A stretch of 36,839 bases of DNA from a virus: the IMG/VR virus record IMGVR_UViG_3300043409_000737, positions 1 through 36,839 of that record. One strand, written 5' to 3'. Shown piece after piece: positions 19,989-26,598 of the stretch; position 1 is the first letter of the stretch, and every line of letters begins with the position of its first letter. The notes under the pieces were generated by a model, which saw only the letters and a list, made by a program, of their open reading frames with translations, did not search any database and had not been told where the DNA came from. A program made the translations under genes and the position numbers.

Positions 19989-20237
19989 ATGTTGAGAAAC
20001 ATGAAAGGTAAGAAGGTTAAAGAGTTTGGTAGTGTTGTTGTGGTTGAAGAAGGTAAGTTTGAGAAAGCATTCAGACAATTCAAAAAGAACATAGAAGAAA
20101 GTGGATTGTTAATGGATATCAGAGAAAGACAAGCATACATTAAACCAACCACGAAAAGAAAAATGGCAAAGAGTGCTGCAAAGAAACGCTGGAAGAAGAA
20201 ACTAGCACAGCAGTCAATGCCTGATAGATTGTATTAA
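19989..20237 (+). CDS. rpsU: Phage-encoded ribosomal protein bS21
   Basis: An 82-residue, very basic protein that matches bacterial bS21: after a phage-specific 12-residue N-terminal extension come VVVVEEGKFEKAFRQFKKNI, ESGLLMDIRERQAYIKPTTKR and KRWKKKL, parallel to [31 protein letters not shown] and KRHAKKL. bS21 is the last protein added to the 30S subunit, near the anti-Shine-Dalgarno end of 16S rRNA. bS21 genes have been reported in several aquatic phages. GGAG precedes the ATG at 19989. It sits inside the tRNA array, 21 bases after tRNA-Thr, so is probably expressed with it. The basic, helical C-terminus is complete. Confidence 0.93.
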   Translation: MLRNMKGKKVKEFGSVVVVEEGKFEKAFRQFKKNIEESGLLMDIRERQAYIKPTTKRKMAKSAAKKRWKKKLAQQSMPDRLY

Positions 20238-20257
20238 GATTATTAGAATGCAACGAG

Positions 20258-20788
20258 ATGAAGATATGTCCCAAGTGTAAAGTTAATCATAACAAGAATG
20301 GAACTCATTGTTCCAGAAAATGTTCTAACTCACGCACTTGGACAGATGAAGATAAAAAGAAAAAGAGTATTGCCAATAAAAAGTACTTTCAGAATAATCC
20401 GCATCCAACAAAAGGTAAACCTGGATGGAAACACTCTGATGAAATGAAACAACTTAAAAGACAATTGTCTCTTAAAGAATGGGATACAAGAGGTAGAAGA
20501 ACGATAGAAGAAAAAGCACTACAGAATAAAATAAATGTGCATAACTATCGAGCAAGAAAGATGAGAGCGACATGTCCAACTGCTGATTTAAAATTGATTA
20601 AAAGAATTATGGAAGCATGTCCGATTGGTTATGATGTTGACCATATTATTTCTATGAGTAATGGTGGACCACACCATGAAGATAATCTGCAGTATTTACC
20701 ATCTTCAGAAAATAGAAGAAAGAGTAATAAAGATGTTTATGATGAAAGTCTTGTCATTCGTTGGCAAGATGTATTGAAAGAAGGTTAG
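20258..20788 (+). CDS. HNH endonuclease with N-terminal zinc finger
   Basis: A 176-residue protein. Residues 4-22 form C-x2-C-x10-C-x3-C (CPKC...CSRKC), a zinc finger. Residues about 55-100 are basic and helical, probably DNA-binding. The HNH core is YDVDHIISMSNGGPHHEDNL with Asp128, His129 and Asn143, then SSENRRK. This looks like a free-standing homing endonuclease placed between the bS21 gene and tRNA-Asn, a common insertion site type in phage tRNA regions. The same zinc finger occurs in the gene at 24591 without an HNH core. Confidence 0.88.
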   Translation: MKICPKCKVNHNKNGTHCSRKCSNSRTWTDEDKKKKSIANKKYFQNNPHPTKGKPGWKHSDEMKQLKRQLSLKEWDTRGRRTIEEKALQNKINVHNYRARKMRATCPTADLKLIKRIMEACPIGYDVDHIISMSNGGPHHEDNLQYLPSSENRRKSNKDVYDESLVIRWQDVLKEG

Positions 20789-20795
20789 TTTATAT

Positions 20796-20874
20796 TCCGA
20801 GAAACCCGAGCAAGGTGCATGGGCGTGACTGTTAATCACTGGTTAGAAGAGTTCGATCCTCTTACTCGGAGCCA
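20796..20874 (+). tRNA. tRNA-Asn(GTT)
   Basis: Acceptor TCCGAGA/ACTCGGA with the last pair unpaired, anticodon loop CTGTTAA, anticodon GTT, discriminator G as in Asn, T-loop TTCGATC, CCA encoded. Confidence 0.88.
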
Positions 20875-20881
20875 AAGTTTT

Positions 20882-20955
20882 GGGGGATTAGTATAATGGG
20901 ATTACGGCAGCTTTGCAAGCTGTTTATGAGAGTTCGATTCTCTCATCCTCCACCA
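20882..20955 (+). tRNA. tRNA-Ala(TGC)
   Basis: Acceptor GGGGGAT/ATCCTCC, anticodon stem GCAGC/GCTGT, loop TTTGCAA, anticodon TGC, CCA encoded. The Ala identity pair G3-T70 is present in the acceptor. Confidence 0.9.
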
Positions 20956-20957
20956 AT

Positions 20958-21031
20958 GCTCTGTTAGTTAAATGGTATAACAGTTGATTAGTAATCATCA
21001 ATTGGGAGTTCGATTCTCTCACGGAGCACCA
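20958..21031 (+). tRNA. tRNA-Thr(AGT), unusual A34
   Basis: Acceptor GCTCTGT/ACGGAGC, D-stem GTTA/TAAC, anticodon stem GTTGA/TCATC with one T-T mismatch, loop TTAGTAA, anticodon AGT, CCA encoded. Bacterial Thr tRNAs normally have G, T or C at position 34. A Thr(TGT) tRNA is also present. Confidence 0.82.
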
Positions 21032-21048
21032 AATTATAGGAGATAGTT

Positions 21049-21288
21049 ATGAGTGTGCATGTAATAAAATATTATCGTGGTAATGGTTGTGTATCGCAAT
21101 TTATTGGTGATGACGAGACAATGGCAAATGCTTTGTTTCATATGAATTTTTATTCATTTCTACCTGTAGACTTTGCGGTGACAAAAACAAACGCAGAACA
21201 TAAAGAGTATGCACTACGATTTGTTGCAGGTGGTTATTCTTGGGTAGAAGTTCAGTTGAATAACCCACAAAAAGAAATAGTACAATGA
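21049..21288 (+). CDS. Small phage protein between tRNA genes
   Basis: A 79-residue soluble protein, ATG preceded by TAGGAGATAG, so a good ribosome binding site. Aromatic-rich (Phe, Tyr, Trp), with no recognised motif and no membrane helix. Overlaps the next start by ATGA, so it is cotranslated with the zinc-ribbon protein. Confidence 0.7.
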   Translation: MSVHVIKYYRGNGCVSQFIGDDETMANALFHMNFYSFLPVDFAVTKTNAEHKEYALRFVAGGYSWVEVQLNNPQKEIVQ

Positions 21289-21485
21289 GTAATGGTGGTA
21301 AAGGTAGTAATCGTAGACCACTTAGTATACCAAAGGATGAATTTAATGATAAGTTTGATGCGATCTTTGGAGAGAAACGAATATACTGTGATGTATGTGG
21401 AAAGAAATTTTGTTGGTGCTCATGTGTAGCTGCACCAAAAGAAGTGGGTGACGCTATTGATAAAGCGTTGGGTATAGAAAGATAA
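21285..21485 (+). CDS. Small zinc-ribbon phage protein
   Basis: A 66-residue protein beginning MSNGGKGSNRRP, a start seen in many phage zinc-ribbon proteins, with a C-terminal YCDVCGKKFCWCSC cluster (C-x2-C-x4-C-x-C) likely to bind zinc. Its stop lies two bases before tRNA-Trp. Role unknown, perhaps nucleic-acid binding. Confidence 0.78.
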   Translation: MSNGGKGSNRRPLSIPKDEFNDKFDAIFGEKRIYCDVCGKKFCWCSCVAAPKEVGDAIDKALGIER

Positions 21486-21486
21486 T

Positions 21487-21560
21487 GTCTCTCTGGTGTA
21501 ATGGCAGCACGATGGTCTCCAAAACCATTAGTCGGAGTTCGAGTCTCTGGAGGGATGCCA
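21487..21560 (+). tRNA. tRNA-Trp(CCA)
   Basis: Acceptor GTCTCTC/GAGGGAT, anticodon stem ATGGT/ACCAT, loop CTCCAAA, anticodon CCA, discriminator G as in bacterial Trp, CCA end encoded. Confidence 0.9.
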
Positions 21561-21563
21561 AAT

Positions 21564-21637
21564 GCGGGATTAGTTTAATGGTAAAACTGTAGATTTCCAA
21601 TCTTCCGTTATCAGTTCGATTCTGATATTCCGCTCCA
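21564..21637 (+). tRNA. tRNA-Gly(TCC)
   Basis: Acceptor GCGGGAT/ATTCCGC, discriminator T as in bacterial Gly, anticodon loop TTTCCAA, anticodon TCC, CCA encoded. Confidence 0.9.
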
Positions 21638-21653
21638 ATTTAAAGAGGTAGTT

Positions 21654-22130
21654 ATGCGTAAAGAAATCGACATCGATGAAGTAAAAGCATTCATTGAGGC
21701 ACAGAGTCCTGAATCAAAGATTTATATCGGTGGTGACTCTGAACGATTTAATGTCGGTGATCACTTTTACGCTGACTACATCTTAGTGATTGTTGTTCAT
21801 ATCAATGGTAATAATGGTTGTAAAATCTTCGGTGAAGTGTCTCGTGAGAGATGCTACGACCAGAAGAAAGATAAGCCAAGAATGCGATTGATGAATGAAG
21901 TTTATAAGATTGCAGATCTTTACCTAAAACTGCATGATGTGTTAGAAGACAGAGAAGTTCAAGTGCATCTGGATATCAATCCAGACGAAATGCACGGATC
22001 ATCCTGCGTAATCAACGAAGCTGTTGGTTACATTAAAGGTATGTGCAATGTAGTTCCATTCGTGAAGCCAAACGCATTTGCAGCATCATACGCTGCAGAC
22101 AGATATAAGTCTTACATGCGTGCAGCATAA
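21654..22130 (+). CDS. YkuK-like RNase H-fold protein (DUF458)
   Basis: A 158-residue protein with IYIGGDSERFN, LVIVVHINGNNGC, a helix with LMNEVYKIADLYL, EVQVHLDINPDE and VKPNAFAASYAADRYKS. The D-S, HLDIN and KP-x-A-x-A-S-x2-AD blocks are those of the DUF458/YkuK family, predicted RNase H-like nucleases. Placed between tRNA-Gly genes, it may handle RNA (inference). ATG follows AGAGG. Confidence 0.85.
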   Translation: MRKEIDIDEVKAFIEAQSPESKIYIGGDSERFNVGDHFYADYILVIVVHINGNNGCKIFGEVSRERCYDQKKDKPRMRLMNEVYKIADLYLKLHDVLEDREVQVHLDINPDEMHGSSCVINEAVGYIKGMCNVVPFVKPNAFAASYAADRYKSYMRAA

Positions 22131-22132
22131 TT

Positions 22133-22161
22133 TGACATGCAGGGAATTTTATTGTATAATA
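22133..22161 (+). promoter_or_regulatory. Consensus promoter before the last tRNA
   Basis: TTGACA (22133-22138), 17-base spacer, TATAAT (22156-22161). Drives tRNA-Gly(GCC) and the small gene after it. Confidence 0.9.
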
Positions 22162-22173
22162 AGTAGTAATGTG

Positions 22174-22247
22174 CAGGATTAATTCAGTGGTAGAATGTTT
22201 CGTTGCCAACGAAAATGTCATCGGTTCAAATCCGATATCCTGCTCCA
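22174..22247 (+). tRNA. tRNA-Gly(GCC)
   Basis: Acceptor GCAGGAT/ATCCTGC, discriminator T, anticodon stem TTTCG/CGAAA, loop TTGCCAA, anticodon GCC, CCA encoded. Last tRNA of the array. Confidence 0.92.
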
Positions 22248-22260
22248 ACATGGAGATATT

Positions 22261-22464
22261 ATGACAGAAGAAATTACACCAGTACCACTAACCTTTAAAG
22301 AGCAGTGGGAACAGAAGAAAATACTGAAGCGAGCCAAGAAGAAAGCCAAGCATACTCTGCAAAGCCAAGGATTTGGTCGTAGAGAAGCAGGTAAGGCAGT
22401 CAATAAGGCAGTGACTAATCTGGCACAGAAGCCCATGAAAAAGTCTGCTGGTCGAGGTAGATAA
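22261..22464 (+). CDS. Small basic phage protein
   Basis: A 67-residue, very Lys-rich helical protein (KKILKRAKKKAKHTLQ...FGRREAGKAVNKA), possibly DNA- or RNA-binding. ATGGAGA upstream of the ATG gives the ribosome binding site. It is followed by a strong terminator, so it shares a transcript with tRNA-Gly. Confidence 0.75.
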   Translation: MTEEITPVPLTFKEQWEQKKILKRAKKKAKHTLQSQGFGRREAGKAVNKAVTNLAQKPMKKSAGRGR

Positions 22465-22468
22465 ACTC

Positions 22469-22491
22469 AATCCCACTCCTGTGGGATTTTT
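22469..22491 (+). terminator. Terminator at the end of the tRNA region
   Basis: AATCCCAC (22469-22476) pairs with GTGGGATT (22481-22488) over a TCCT loop, followed by more T. 8 bp, all paired. Confidence 0.9.
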
Positions 22492-22506
22492 CACATTAAG
22501 GATAAT

Positions 22507-22908
22507 ATGTTTGAATGTATCATAGCAGGTGATTCAATTGGAGTGGGAATCGCCAATGTTCGTAAAGAATGCGTTGCTTATGTAAAGGGTGGAATTAACT
22601 CGCACCAGTGGATAAACAAAAACATTCAGAACACACCACTCATTGCGGATCATGTCATCATCTCTCTTGGTTCAAACGATGCGTTCGTCAAGGACACTGA
22701 GGAAGAACTACGAACTATTCGTAAACTAACCAGTGCACAACGAGTCTATTGGATTATGCCAAGCGATAAGTTTCCAAAGGCACAATCAGCAGTCTGGCAT
22801 GTGGCGAATGAGCATAATGATATTATCCTAAGAACAGATCGTATGCAGAAAGATAATATCCACCCATCATGGGCAGGATATAAAGAACTGGGGGAGAGAG
22901 CACGATGA
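22507..22908 (+). CDS. SGNH-family hydrolase
   Basis: A 133-residue protein with the three blocks of SGNH hydrolases: IIAGDSIGVG (Ser10 nucleophile), SLGSNDAF (Gly55-Ser56-Asn57-Asp58), and KDNIHPSWAGY (Asp116 and His119). Such enzymes are esterases or lipases; phage copies may trim acetyl or acyl groups from polysaccharides. No signal peptide, so likely cytoplasmic or virion-borne. Short for the family (often 180-200), lacking some helices. Confidence 0.82.
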   Translation: MFECIIAGDSIGVGIANVRKECVAYVKGGINSHQWINKNIQNTPLIADHVIISLGSNDAFVKDTEEELRTIRKLTSAQRVYWIMPSDKFPKAQSAVWHVANEHNDIILRTDRMQKDNIHPSWAGYKELGERAR

Positions 22909-23114
22909 ACATCAAAGACTATCAGATGGAGCCAAAGAAGCCACTATCATTCGAGGAATGGAAGGGTAATATTGCACCAGTCTACAGTGGAGATAAACTA
23001 AAGGCATTCGATAGACTACACTCAGTGGACTACGAGAAAGAATTCAATGCCATGCTTAAATCGGAGTATGCAGAATATCTTTCCAATCTAAATGGAGACT
23101 GGTTACTAAAATGA
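22905..23114 (+). CDS. Small phage protein
   Basis: A 69-residue soluble helical protein (LSFEEWKGNIAP, LKAFDRLHSVDYEKEF) overlapping both neighbours by ATGA. Family not recognised. Part of a run of tightly packed tiny genes. Confidence 0.7.
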   Translation: MNIKDYQMEPKKPLSFEEWKGNIAPVYSGDKLKAFDRLHSVDYEKEFNAMLKSEYAEYLSNLNGDWLLK

Positions 23115-23245
23115 TACACATAAAGCAGTGGTTATTGGGAGTGGCAACGATATTCGTAATCCTTCCAATCAAGACAATCGTACAATTCTTTAAGTTCGTA
23201 TTGATCGATATTCCCATGGCTGCAGGTGAGAAACATGACCAGTGA
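23111..23245 (+). CDS. Tiny membrane protein
   Basis: 44 residues with one hydrophobic helix (about 7-33, WLLGVATIFVILPIKTIVQF) and a short polar tail. ATGA overlap with the previous gene supports it. Confidence 0.65.
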   Translation: MIHIKQWLLGVATIFVILPIKTIVQFFKFVLIDIPMAAGEKHDQ

Positions 23246-23435
23246 ACCAGAACTCATTAAGTATAGAGATGCAGGAATGCCGACCTATACTTACTTTTGG
23301 GTCATTGATAAGAAGGTAATTAGTCCGTACTTTGACTATGAAGAGGAAGCCATCGACTGGATGGATGTGGAGAAATACAAAGCCGAAGCACAATCGCTTT
23401 GGTCTGATTCATGCACAACTAAAAGGAAACTATGA
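23235..23435 (+). CDS. Small phage protein
   Basis: A 66-residue soluble protein with aromatic patch TYTYFWVIDKKVISPYF and an acidic helix. The ATG at 23235 is preceded by GGTGAGAAAC. Overlaps both neighbours. Family not recognised. Confidence 0.7.
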   Translation: MTSEPELIKYRDAGMPTYTYFWVIDKKVISPYFDYEEEAIDWMDVEKYKAEAQSLWSDSCTTKRKL

Positions 23436-23584
23436 ATACAAAGGAATGGGAAACTCAGGCAATACTGGCAATGGGCGAGAAGATAACTGCATATGAAGCA
23501 GAGATCGCCAAACTAACCAAGAGAATCATTGAACTGGAGACAGTCATTTCCAATCAACGAGCAGTCATAAAGGAATTACAGTGA
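23432..23584 (+). CDS. Tiny coiled-coil protein
   Basis: 50 residues forming one long amphipathic helix (MGEKITAYEAEIAKLTKRI... with heptad spacing). ATGA and GTGA overlaps on both sides, AAAGGAAAC before the ATG. Role unknown. Confidence 0.65.
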   Translation: MNTKEWETQAILAMGEKITAYEAEIAKLTKRIIELETVISNQRAVIKELQ

Positions 23585-23784
23585 CACAAGAAGTAGTACT
23601 ACATAAAGACGACCTCAATGCAATACTAGAGTTCGCCAACAAATATCCCGACTCTGACTATATTACAGTATCCTGTGATTCTTCCTCGGGGATCGGAATT
23701 TTAGTCTCAGCATCAATCCGCACTGTGATCAACGAAGATCCAGTAATCGTAATTAAACAAATCGTGGACGAATCATCATGGTAA
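23581..23784 (+). CDS. Small phage protein
   Basis: A 67-residue protein starting at GTG, with an N-terminal helix (DDLNAILEFANKYP) and beta-strands (YITVSCDSSSGIGILVSASI). Overlaps neighbours at both ends. Not recognised. Confidence 0.65.
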   Translation: MTQEVVLHKDDLNAILEFANKYPDSDYITVSCDSSSGIGILVSASIRTVINEDPVIVIKQIVDESSW

Positions 23785-23993
23785 CCCATCACTACGCAAT
23801 ACTCACTAAATCACCATACTTTGGCTCTGTTATCAACTACATCAAAGAGAATAATCTAACCTTCGAGCCACATCTGAATCGTACTCGATTTTGGCTTCCA
23901 GAGGAACTACATAATGACTTTATCGATAAACTGGGTGGACACTGCGACTTTGTTCCCAGTGATCAAGATCTAATTACAGGAGGATACGCATGA
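23778..23993 (+). CDS. Small phage protein
   Basis: A 71-residue soluble protein (HHYAILTKSPYFGSVINYI, FWLPEELHNDFIDKLGGH), with no motif known. Start overlaps the previous gene by 7 bases; stop overlaps the next by ATGA. Confidence 0.65.
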   Translation: MVTHHYAILTKSPYFGSVINYIKENNLTFEPHLNRTRFWLPEELHNDFIDKLGGHCDFVPSDQDLITGGYA

Positions 23994-24178
23994 AAAGAAT
24001 ACAAGATTTAGTGATAGAACTACATGATATTGCAAGAGAACAAAGCGATATTAGAGTGGATGCCAGACTAAGACGAGTGGCTTCAGAGCTATGTGTAATC
24101 GATAGAGAAGATAAGCTGTGTAGTCTAAAGGAAGCAGAGGAATTCGCTAAGAAGAGAAACTATGAGTGGACTGTATGA
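23990..24178 (+). CDS. Small helical phage protein
   Basis: A 62-residue all-helical protein with a strong GGAGG ribosome binding site upstream. Charged, with several Arg. ATGA overlaps on both sides. Not recognised. Confidence 0.7.
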   Translation: MKRIQDLVIELHDIAREQSDIRVDARLRRVASELCVIDREDKLCSLKEAEEFAKKRNYEWTV

Positions 24179-24315
24179 ACCAAGAAGAATACATTAAGTT
24201 TCTAGAAGAGAGACTGAAACACTCGGATGAACAGCTAATGAAAGCCATGGAGATGCTTGCCACACTAATGAGTAAGATGAATACAGAGAATATTAATAAA
24301 GGAGAAACAAAATGA
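24175..24315 (+). CDS. Tiny helical protein
   Basis: 46 residues, Met-rich amphipathic helix (FLEERLKHSDEQLMKAMEML). ATGA overlaps on both sides indicate a true cistron in the run. Confidence 0.65.
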   Translation: MNQEEYIKFLEERLKHSDEQLMKAMEMLATLMSKMNTENINKGETK

Positions 24316-24533
24316 ATCAATGTAAACCATGTATAACAATAAGAACCATAGTAGAATTGCTGTGGAAGAATTATGTAGTGGAAGCAACCAATAGATTCAA
24401 GCAAGACTACAGGAGTTATCGACTAATCGGTCTAACGGAATGCGTATTACCTGCTGTGCCTCCAGCGAAACCCACTAAGGATGTGCTGAAGGTAAGAGAG
24501 ATAGCCAAACAGAATTACAAAGCTGCTATTTAG
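24312..24533 (+). CDS. Small phage protein
   Basis: A 73-residue protein with a basic, partly hydrophobic N-terminal half and a Pro-rich middle (LPAVPPAKPTKDV). A ribosome binding site AAAGGAG lies upstream. Not recognised. Confidence 0.65.
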   Translation: MNQCKPCITIRTIVELLWKNYVVEATNRFKQDYRSYRLIGLTECVLPAVPPAKPTKDVLKVREIAKQNYKAAI

Positions 24534-24590
24534 TGTGTGGTGGACAGACCTCCCGAAAAACCAGTGTTGCAGTGAATACAAAGGCGAGTG

Positions 24591-24881
24591 ATGGGATACA
24601 AATCAAAAACATGTCCTAAGTGTGCTGTGGTGCATAACAAGCGTGGTGAGTTCTGTAGTCGCTCGTGTGGCAATCAAAAGAAACATACTCCAGAGACGAA
24701 AGCACTGATAGCCAAGAAGCAGACCGAGTGGCTTACTTCTGGTGATGATAGAGCAGAAGCACAAGTCCACTCCTTCACTAGTCTAGGTAATAATCAGATC
24801 CCAGATCCAGTGGCACCTATTAGGGATAATATGGGTAGTGGTCGGTTTGTTCAGGATGGCGACCTATGGGAAGAAGCATAG
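24591..24881 (+). CDS. Stand-alone zinc finger related to the HNH endonuclease
   Basis: A 96-residue protein. Residues 8-26 repeat the C-x2-C-x10-C-x3-C finger of the HNH endonuclease at 20258, including CPKC, HNK-x-G and CSR-x-C, followed by a basic helix. There is no HNH core; the C-terminal half is acidic and disordered-looking. It may be a decayed endonuclease, a recruited DNA-binding module or a domain donor. GTG 24588 is in frame just before the chosen ATG. Confidence 0.75.
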   Translation: MGYKSKTCPKCAVVHNKRGEFCSRSCGNQKKHTPETKALIAKKQTEWLTSGDDRAEAQVHSFTSLGNNQIPDPVAPIRDNMGSGRFVQDGDLWEEA

Positions 24882-24902
24882 TCTGCAACTTGCAATTTAG
24901 AT

Positions 24903-24931
24903 TTGATTTATACTTGACGATGCGGTATACT
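24903..24931 (+). promoter_or_regulatory. Possible promoter
   Basis: TTGATT (24903-24908), 17-base spacer, TATACT (24926-24931). Weaker than others. The downstream stretch to 25005 holds no gene, is Gly/purine-rich in RNA terms, and ends in a terminator, so a short untranslated RNA is possible. Confidence 0.4.
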
Positions 24932-25005
24932 TACGGTGTTAGGGTTGATCGAGAGTAGAGAACAGACAGAGAGACAAGTAAGTAACCACTAACGAGAAGA
25001 GAGAT

Positions 25006-25030
25006 AACCCCATCGAGTATGGGGTTTTGT
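25006..25030 (+). terminator. Terminator inside a larger inverted repeat
   Basis: AACCCCAT (25006-25013) pairs with ATGGGGTT (25019-25026) across CGAGT, followed by TT. It is enclosed by AACCACTAA (24984-24992) pairing with TTAGTGGTT (25035-25043), which reaches the -35 box of the next promoter. Confidence 0.75.
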
Positions 25031-25041
25031 CCATTTAGTGG

Positions 25042-25070
25042 TTGTCGTTAATTCCGAATTAGGTCATAAT
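25042..25070 (+). promoter_or_regulatory. Promoter, copy 1 of a duplicated pair
   Basis: TTGTCG (25042-25047), 17-base spacer with TTAATTCCGAATTAGG, CATAAT (25065-25070). Closely resembles the promoter at 25340. Confidence 0.75.
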
Positions 25071-25099
25071 AGTCGTTATTGAATTGAAAAGGAAATAAA

Positions 25100-25315
25100 A
25101 TGATTGATCGTGAATTCTTGGCTTCTCTTACCTTCCGTGTTATGGATAAAGACGACAAAATGGGTTTTGCTGGGGTTCAATCTCCAGTTCCACTAATCGC
25201 TGAAAATGAGTATTGTTTGGTGATTATCGATGGTGATCGTTGTGAAGTTTACGGAGACGACTCGGATTTTGGACCAGAATTCGTCTGCGAATCGATCTCG
25301 GAATTACCTTACTGA
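25100..25315 (+). CDS. Small acidic phage protein
   Basis: A 71-residue beta-rich acidic protein (PLIAENEYCLVIIDGDRCEVYGDDSDFG). AAAAGGAAA precedes the ATG. It has its own promoter. Family not recognised. Confidence 0.7.
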   Translation: MIDREFLASLTFRVMDKDDKMGFAGVQSPVPLIAENEYCLVIIDGDRCEVYGDDSDFGPEFVCESISELPY

Positions 25316-25339
25316 GAGTAGGGTTATTCCAGAAACTGG

Positions 25340-25368
25340 TTGTCGTTAATTGCGAATTAGGGGATAAT
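25340..25368 (+). promoter_or_regulatory. Promoter, copy 2 of a duplicated pair
   Basis: TTGTCG (25340-25345), 17-base spacer with TTAATTGCGAATTAGG, GATAAT (25363-25368). About 45 bases of this region, including the downstream TTATTGAAT, are shared with the promoter at 25042. Confidence 0.78.
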
Positions 25369-25399
25369 TCTCTTATTGAATCGAGAAAAGGACTAAATT

Positions 25400-26290
25400 A
25401 TGACTACAGCAAATATCACCTTCGACGGAACCAACTACATCGCTAAAGTGGGTTCTAAGACTATCAAATCTTACTCTAAGAAATATGTGGAGCGCAAGGT
25501 GCAAGCAATGGTCGGTGACATGGAAGTCCATATCGCTGCTGTTGCTGAAAAACAATCGAAATATGACATTAACACTCGTTTCGGTTTCGTTGAGAAATTG
25601 GTGACAATGGTTGCAACTGGTGTTCAACCCTCAGCTGTGATCACTGGTGAAGGTGGTTTGGGCAAGACTTATACAGTCACTAAGACGCTGGAAGCGCATG
25701 GCTACAAAGACATTTCTGATCTCGCTGAATTCCAAGTTGGTTCGGTGATTAATACACGCAAGTGTTTCACCATGGTTAAGGGTTACTCCACTGCCAAGGG
25801 TTTGTATCGTACCCTTTTCGAAAACAACAAATCCATCATCGTGTTTGATGACTGTGATGCTGTTCTTCGTGACCCTGTTGCATTAAACTTGCTTAAAGGT
25901 GCTCTGGACTCTTACGGAAAAAGAATCATTAGCTGGAATGCTGACATGAAGGACGATGATCTGCCACGCTCTTTCGACTTTACTGGTCGTGTGATTTTCA
26001 TCTCTAACATGGTACAGGACAAGATCGACCAAGCCATCCGTAGTCGTAGTATGATGATCGACCTAAGCATGTCTCTAGACCAGAAGATCGACCGCATGGA
26101 GTTTATTGCTAAGAGTGATGAATTCCTCCCAGAGTACGATGCCACTATTAAGAGTGATGCTCTTGGTCTGATTCGTACCATTAAGAACGAGTGCTCCGAG
26201 ATCTCCCTCCGTACTCTGATTGCTGTTGCCAAGATTCGTGCCAGCAACAAAGAATGGAAAGATCTTGCTACATACATGTTAACTGCTTAA
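25400..26290 (+). CDS. AAA-family ATPase
   Basis: A 296-residue protein with Walker A GEGGLGKT (residues 83-90), Walker B SIIVFDDCD (Asp150, Asp151), sensor-like VIFISNMVQ and an arginine-finger-like AIRSRSMMID. The N-terminal 60 residues are a separate small domain. Similar ATPases are found in marine T4-like phages without firm function; a role in DNA metabolism or protein remodelling is likely. Codon use is less AT-biased here than in neighbouring genes. Confidence 0.88.
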   Translation: MTTANITFDGTNYIAKVGSKTIKSYSKKYVERKVQAMVGDMEVHIAAVAEKQSKYDINTRFGFVEKLVTMVATGVQPSAVITGEGGLGKTYTVTKTLEAHGYKDISDLAEFQVGSVINTRKCFTMVKGYSTAKGLYRTLFENNKSIIVFDDCDAVLRDPVALNLLKGALDSYGKRIISWNADMKDDDLPRSFDFTGRVIFISNMVQDKIDQAIRSRSMMIDLSMSLDQKIDRMEFIAKSDEFLPEYDATIKSDALGLIRTIKNECSEISLRTLIAVAKIRASNKEWKDLATYMLTA

Positions 26291-26300
26291 GGAGAAGAGT

Positions 26301-26453
26301 ATGATTAGATTTATAGTAGGACTATTAATAGTATTCGGTGCTGTTGGTACATTAGACATAGATCCAGAAGCAAATGTATTATTGCAAATGGCTCTGGCTG
26401 GAGTAGGACTAACACTGATGTATTTCGGCACTGAGAAGATGAAACAGAGTTAA
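26301..26453 (+). CDS. Small two-helix membrane protein
   Basis: 50 residues with two hydrophobic helices (about 3-18, 27-43) separated by a short acidic loop. GGAGAAG gives a strong ribosome binding site. Cotranscribed with the ATPase. Confidence 0.7.
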   Translation: MIRFIVGLLIVFGAVGTLDIDPEANVLLQMALAGVGLTLMYFGTEKMKQS

Positions 26454-26504
26454 TCTGTATAGGGATTAGGGGACATAAAATATAACTGAGGGACTCCTAC
26501 CCGA

Positions 26505-26529
26505 TGGGCTATGCGGAGGGTTTAGCCCA
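26505..26529 (+). repeat. Hairpin in the gap 26454-26684
   Basis: TGGGCTA (26505-26511) pairs with TAGCCCA (26523-26529) across an 11-base loop, without a T run. The 231-base gap holds no gene other than this hairpin, the promoter at 26570 and a long leader. Confidence 0.5.
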
Positions 26530-26569
26530 CCACATCATTCACATCGTCTCTCTCCATTGCAGATACCCC

Positions 26570-26598
26570 TTGTCTTTAATTCGATATTAGGGTATAAT
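26570..26598 (+). promoter_or_regulatory. Promoter with an 80-base structured leader
   Basis: TTGTCT (26570-26575), 17-base spacer, TATAAT (26593-26598). Start near 26605; the leader contains GGAGG far from any start and two TTGCAA copies that can pair before the ATG at 26685. Confidence 0.82.
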
